The notes under the pieces: model-generated
Told to the model about the DNA's origin: nothing
Database searches by the model: none
What the model saw: only the letters and a program-made list of their open reading frames with translations
Shown: in pieces, positions 9,181-9,289 of the stretch
How positions within the stretch are numbered: position 1 is the stretch's first letter
Layout: every line of letters begins with the position of its first letter
Origin: Chloroflexi bacterium 13_1_40CM_68_21
GTDB taxonomy: Bacteria > Chloroflexota > Limnocylindria > P2-11E
DNA: 9,289 nucleotides
Assembly (NCBI GenBank): GCA_001917735.1
Contig: MNEO01000090.1
Span: forward strand, 1 to 9,289
Direction of reading: 5' to 3'
Program-made: the position numbers and the translations under genes

Positions 9181-9289
9181 GGAGCTCCGAAGACCTCCTC
9201 GTAGCGCCGCGCCTGCGGCACGACCGTGATCCAGCGCGGCAGCACAGGCCTGGCCGCGCGGATCGCGACGATGACGGCTCTGAGGCAAC
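9177..9289 (-). CDS. C-terminal end of an unidentified protein (partial, runs off the window)
   Basis: The frame that stops with TGA at 9179-9177 stays open to the window edge, giving 37 codons that end in YEEVFGAP and include LPRWITVVPQARRYEEVFG. About nine in ten of these codons end in G or C, the bias of the real genes here, whereas the overlapping frame of the lipoprotein reading does not show it. The stop overlaps the GTG start of the His-rich lipoprotein by four bases (GTGA), the same coupling seen at 3731-3734. The tail is too short to identify a family; the gene begins beyond position 9289. Confidence 0.6.
   Translation of the reverse strand, partial: CLRAVIVAIRAARPVLPRWITVVPQARRYEEVFGAP

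Overview
The window is a GC-rich bacterial chromosome segment (about two thirds G+C by eye, strong G/C preference at third codon positions, several GTG starts, tightly packed genes). Nothing in it fixes the taxonomy. The mix of a Tudor-tailed PcrA, NAD-dependent LigA, low-complexity-linker lipoproteins and apparently leaderless starts suggests an uncultivated Chloroflexota/Dormibacterota-like or actinobacterial lineage. That is an inference with low confidence.

Layout, left to right. Positions 1-202 are non-coding or hold only the last codons of an unseen gene, and carry a perfect DnaA-box 9-mer followed by three degenerate TCCAC boxes. A full-length UvrD/PcrA helicase follows (+, 203-2467). 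Convergent to it is a two-gene minus-strand operon: a pyridoxamine-5'-phosphate-oxidase-like split-barrel protein (4174-3731), overlapping by GTGA a seven-Asp-box beta-propeller lipoprotein (3734-2484). Divergent from that operon, with almost no spacer, is ligA (+, about 4198-6249). It is followed 24 bp later by an AAA+ ATPase with an N-terminal winged helix (+, 6274-7626). Directly abutting it and convergent is a membrane protein (-, 8586-7627) joining a FAIM1-like beta domain to two DUF3592-like domains. Upstream of that on the same strand are a His-rich, probably metal-binding lipoprotein (-, 9180-8674) and the last 37 codons of another gene (-, 9289-9177), again joined by a GTGA overlap.

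How the genes fit together. PcrA and LigA are DNA repair/replication enzymes whose genes are adjacent in Bacillus (pcrB-pcrA-ligA). Here they keep the same order and strand but are separated by an inverted two-gene cassette of unrelated function. The AAA+ ATPase probably shares the ligA transcript. The right-hand minus-strand genes are envelope proteins of unknown role. I see no defence system, mobile element, CRISPR array, tRNA or rRNA. The most unusual items are the FAIM1-like/DUF3592 fusion, the HxHxH/HTHD lipoprotein and the phased DnaA-box-like array before pcrA.
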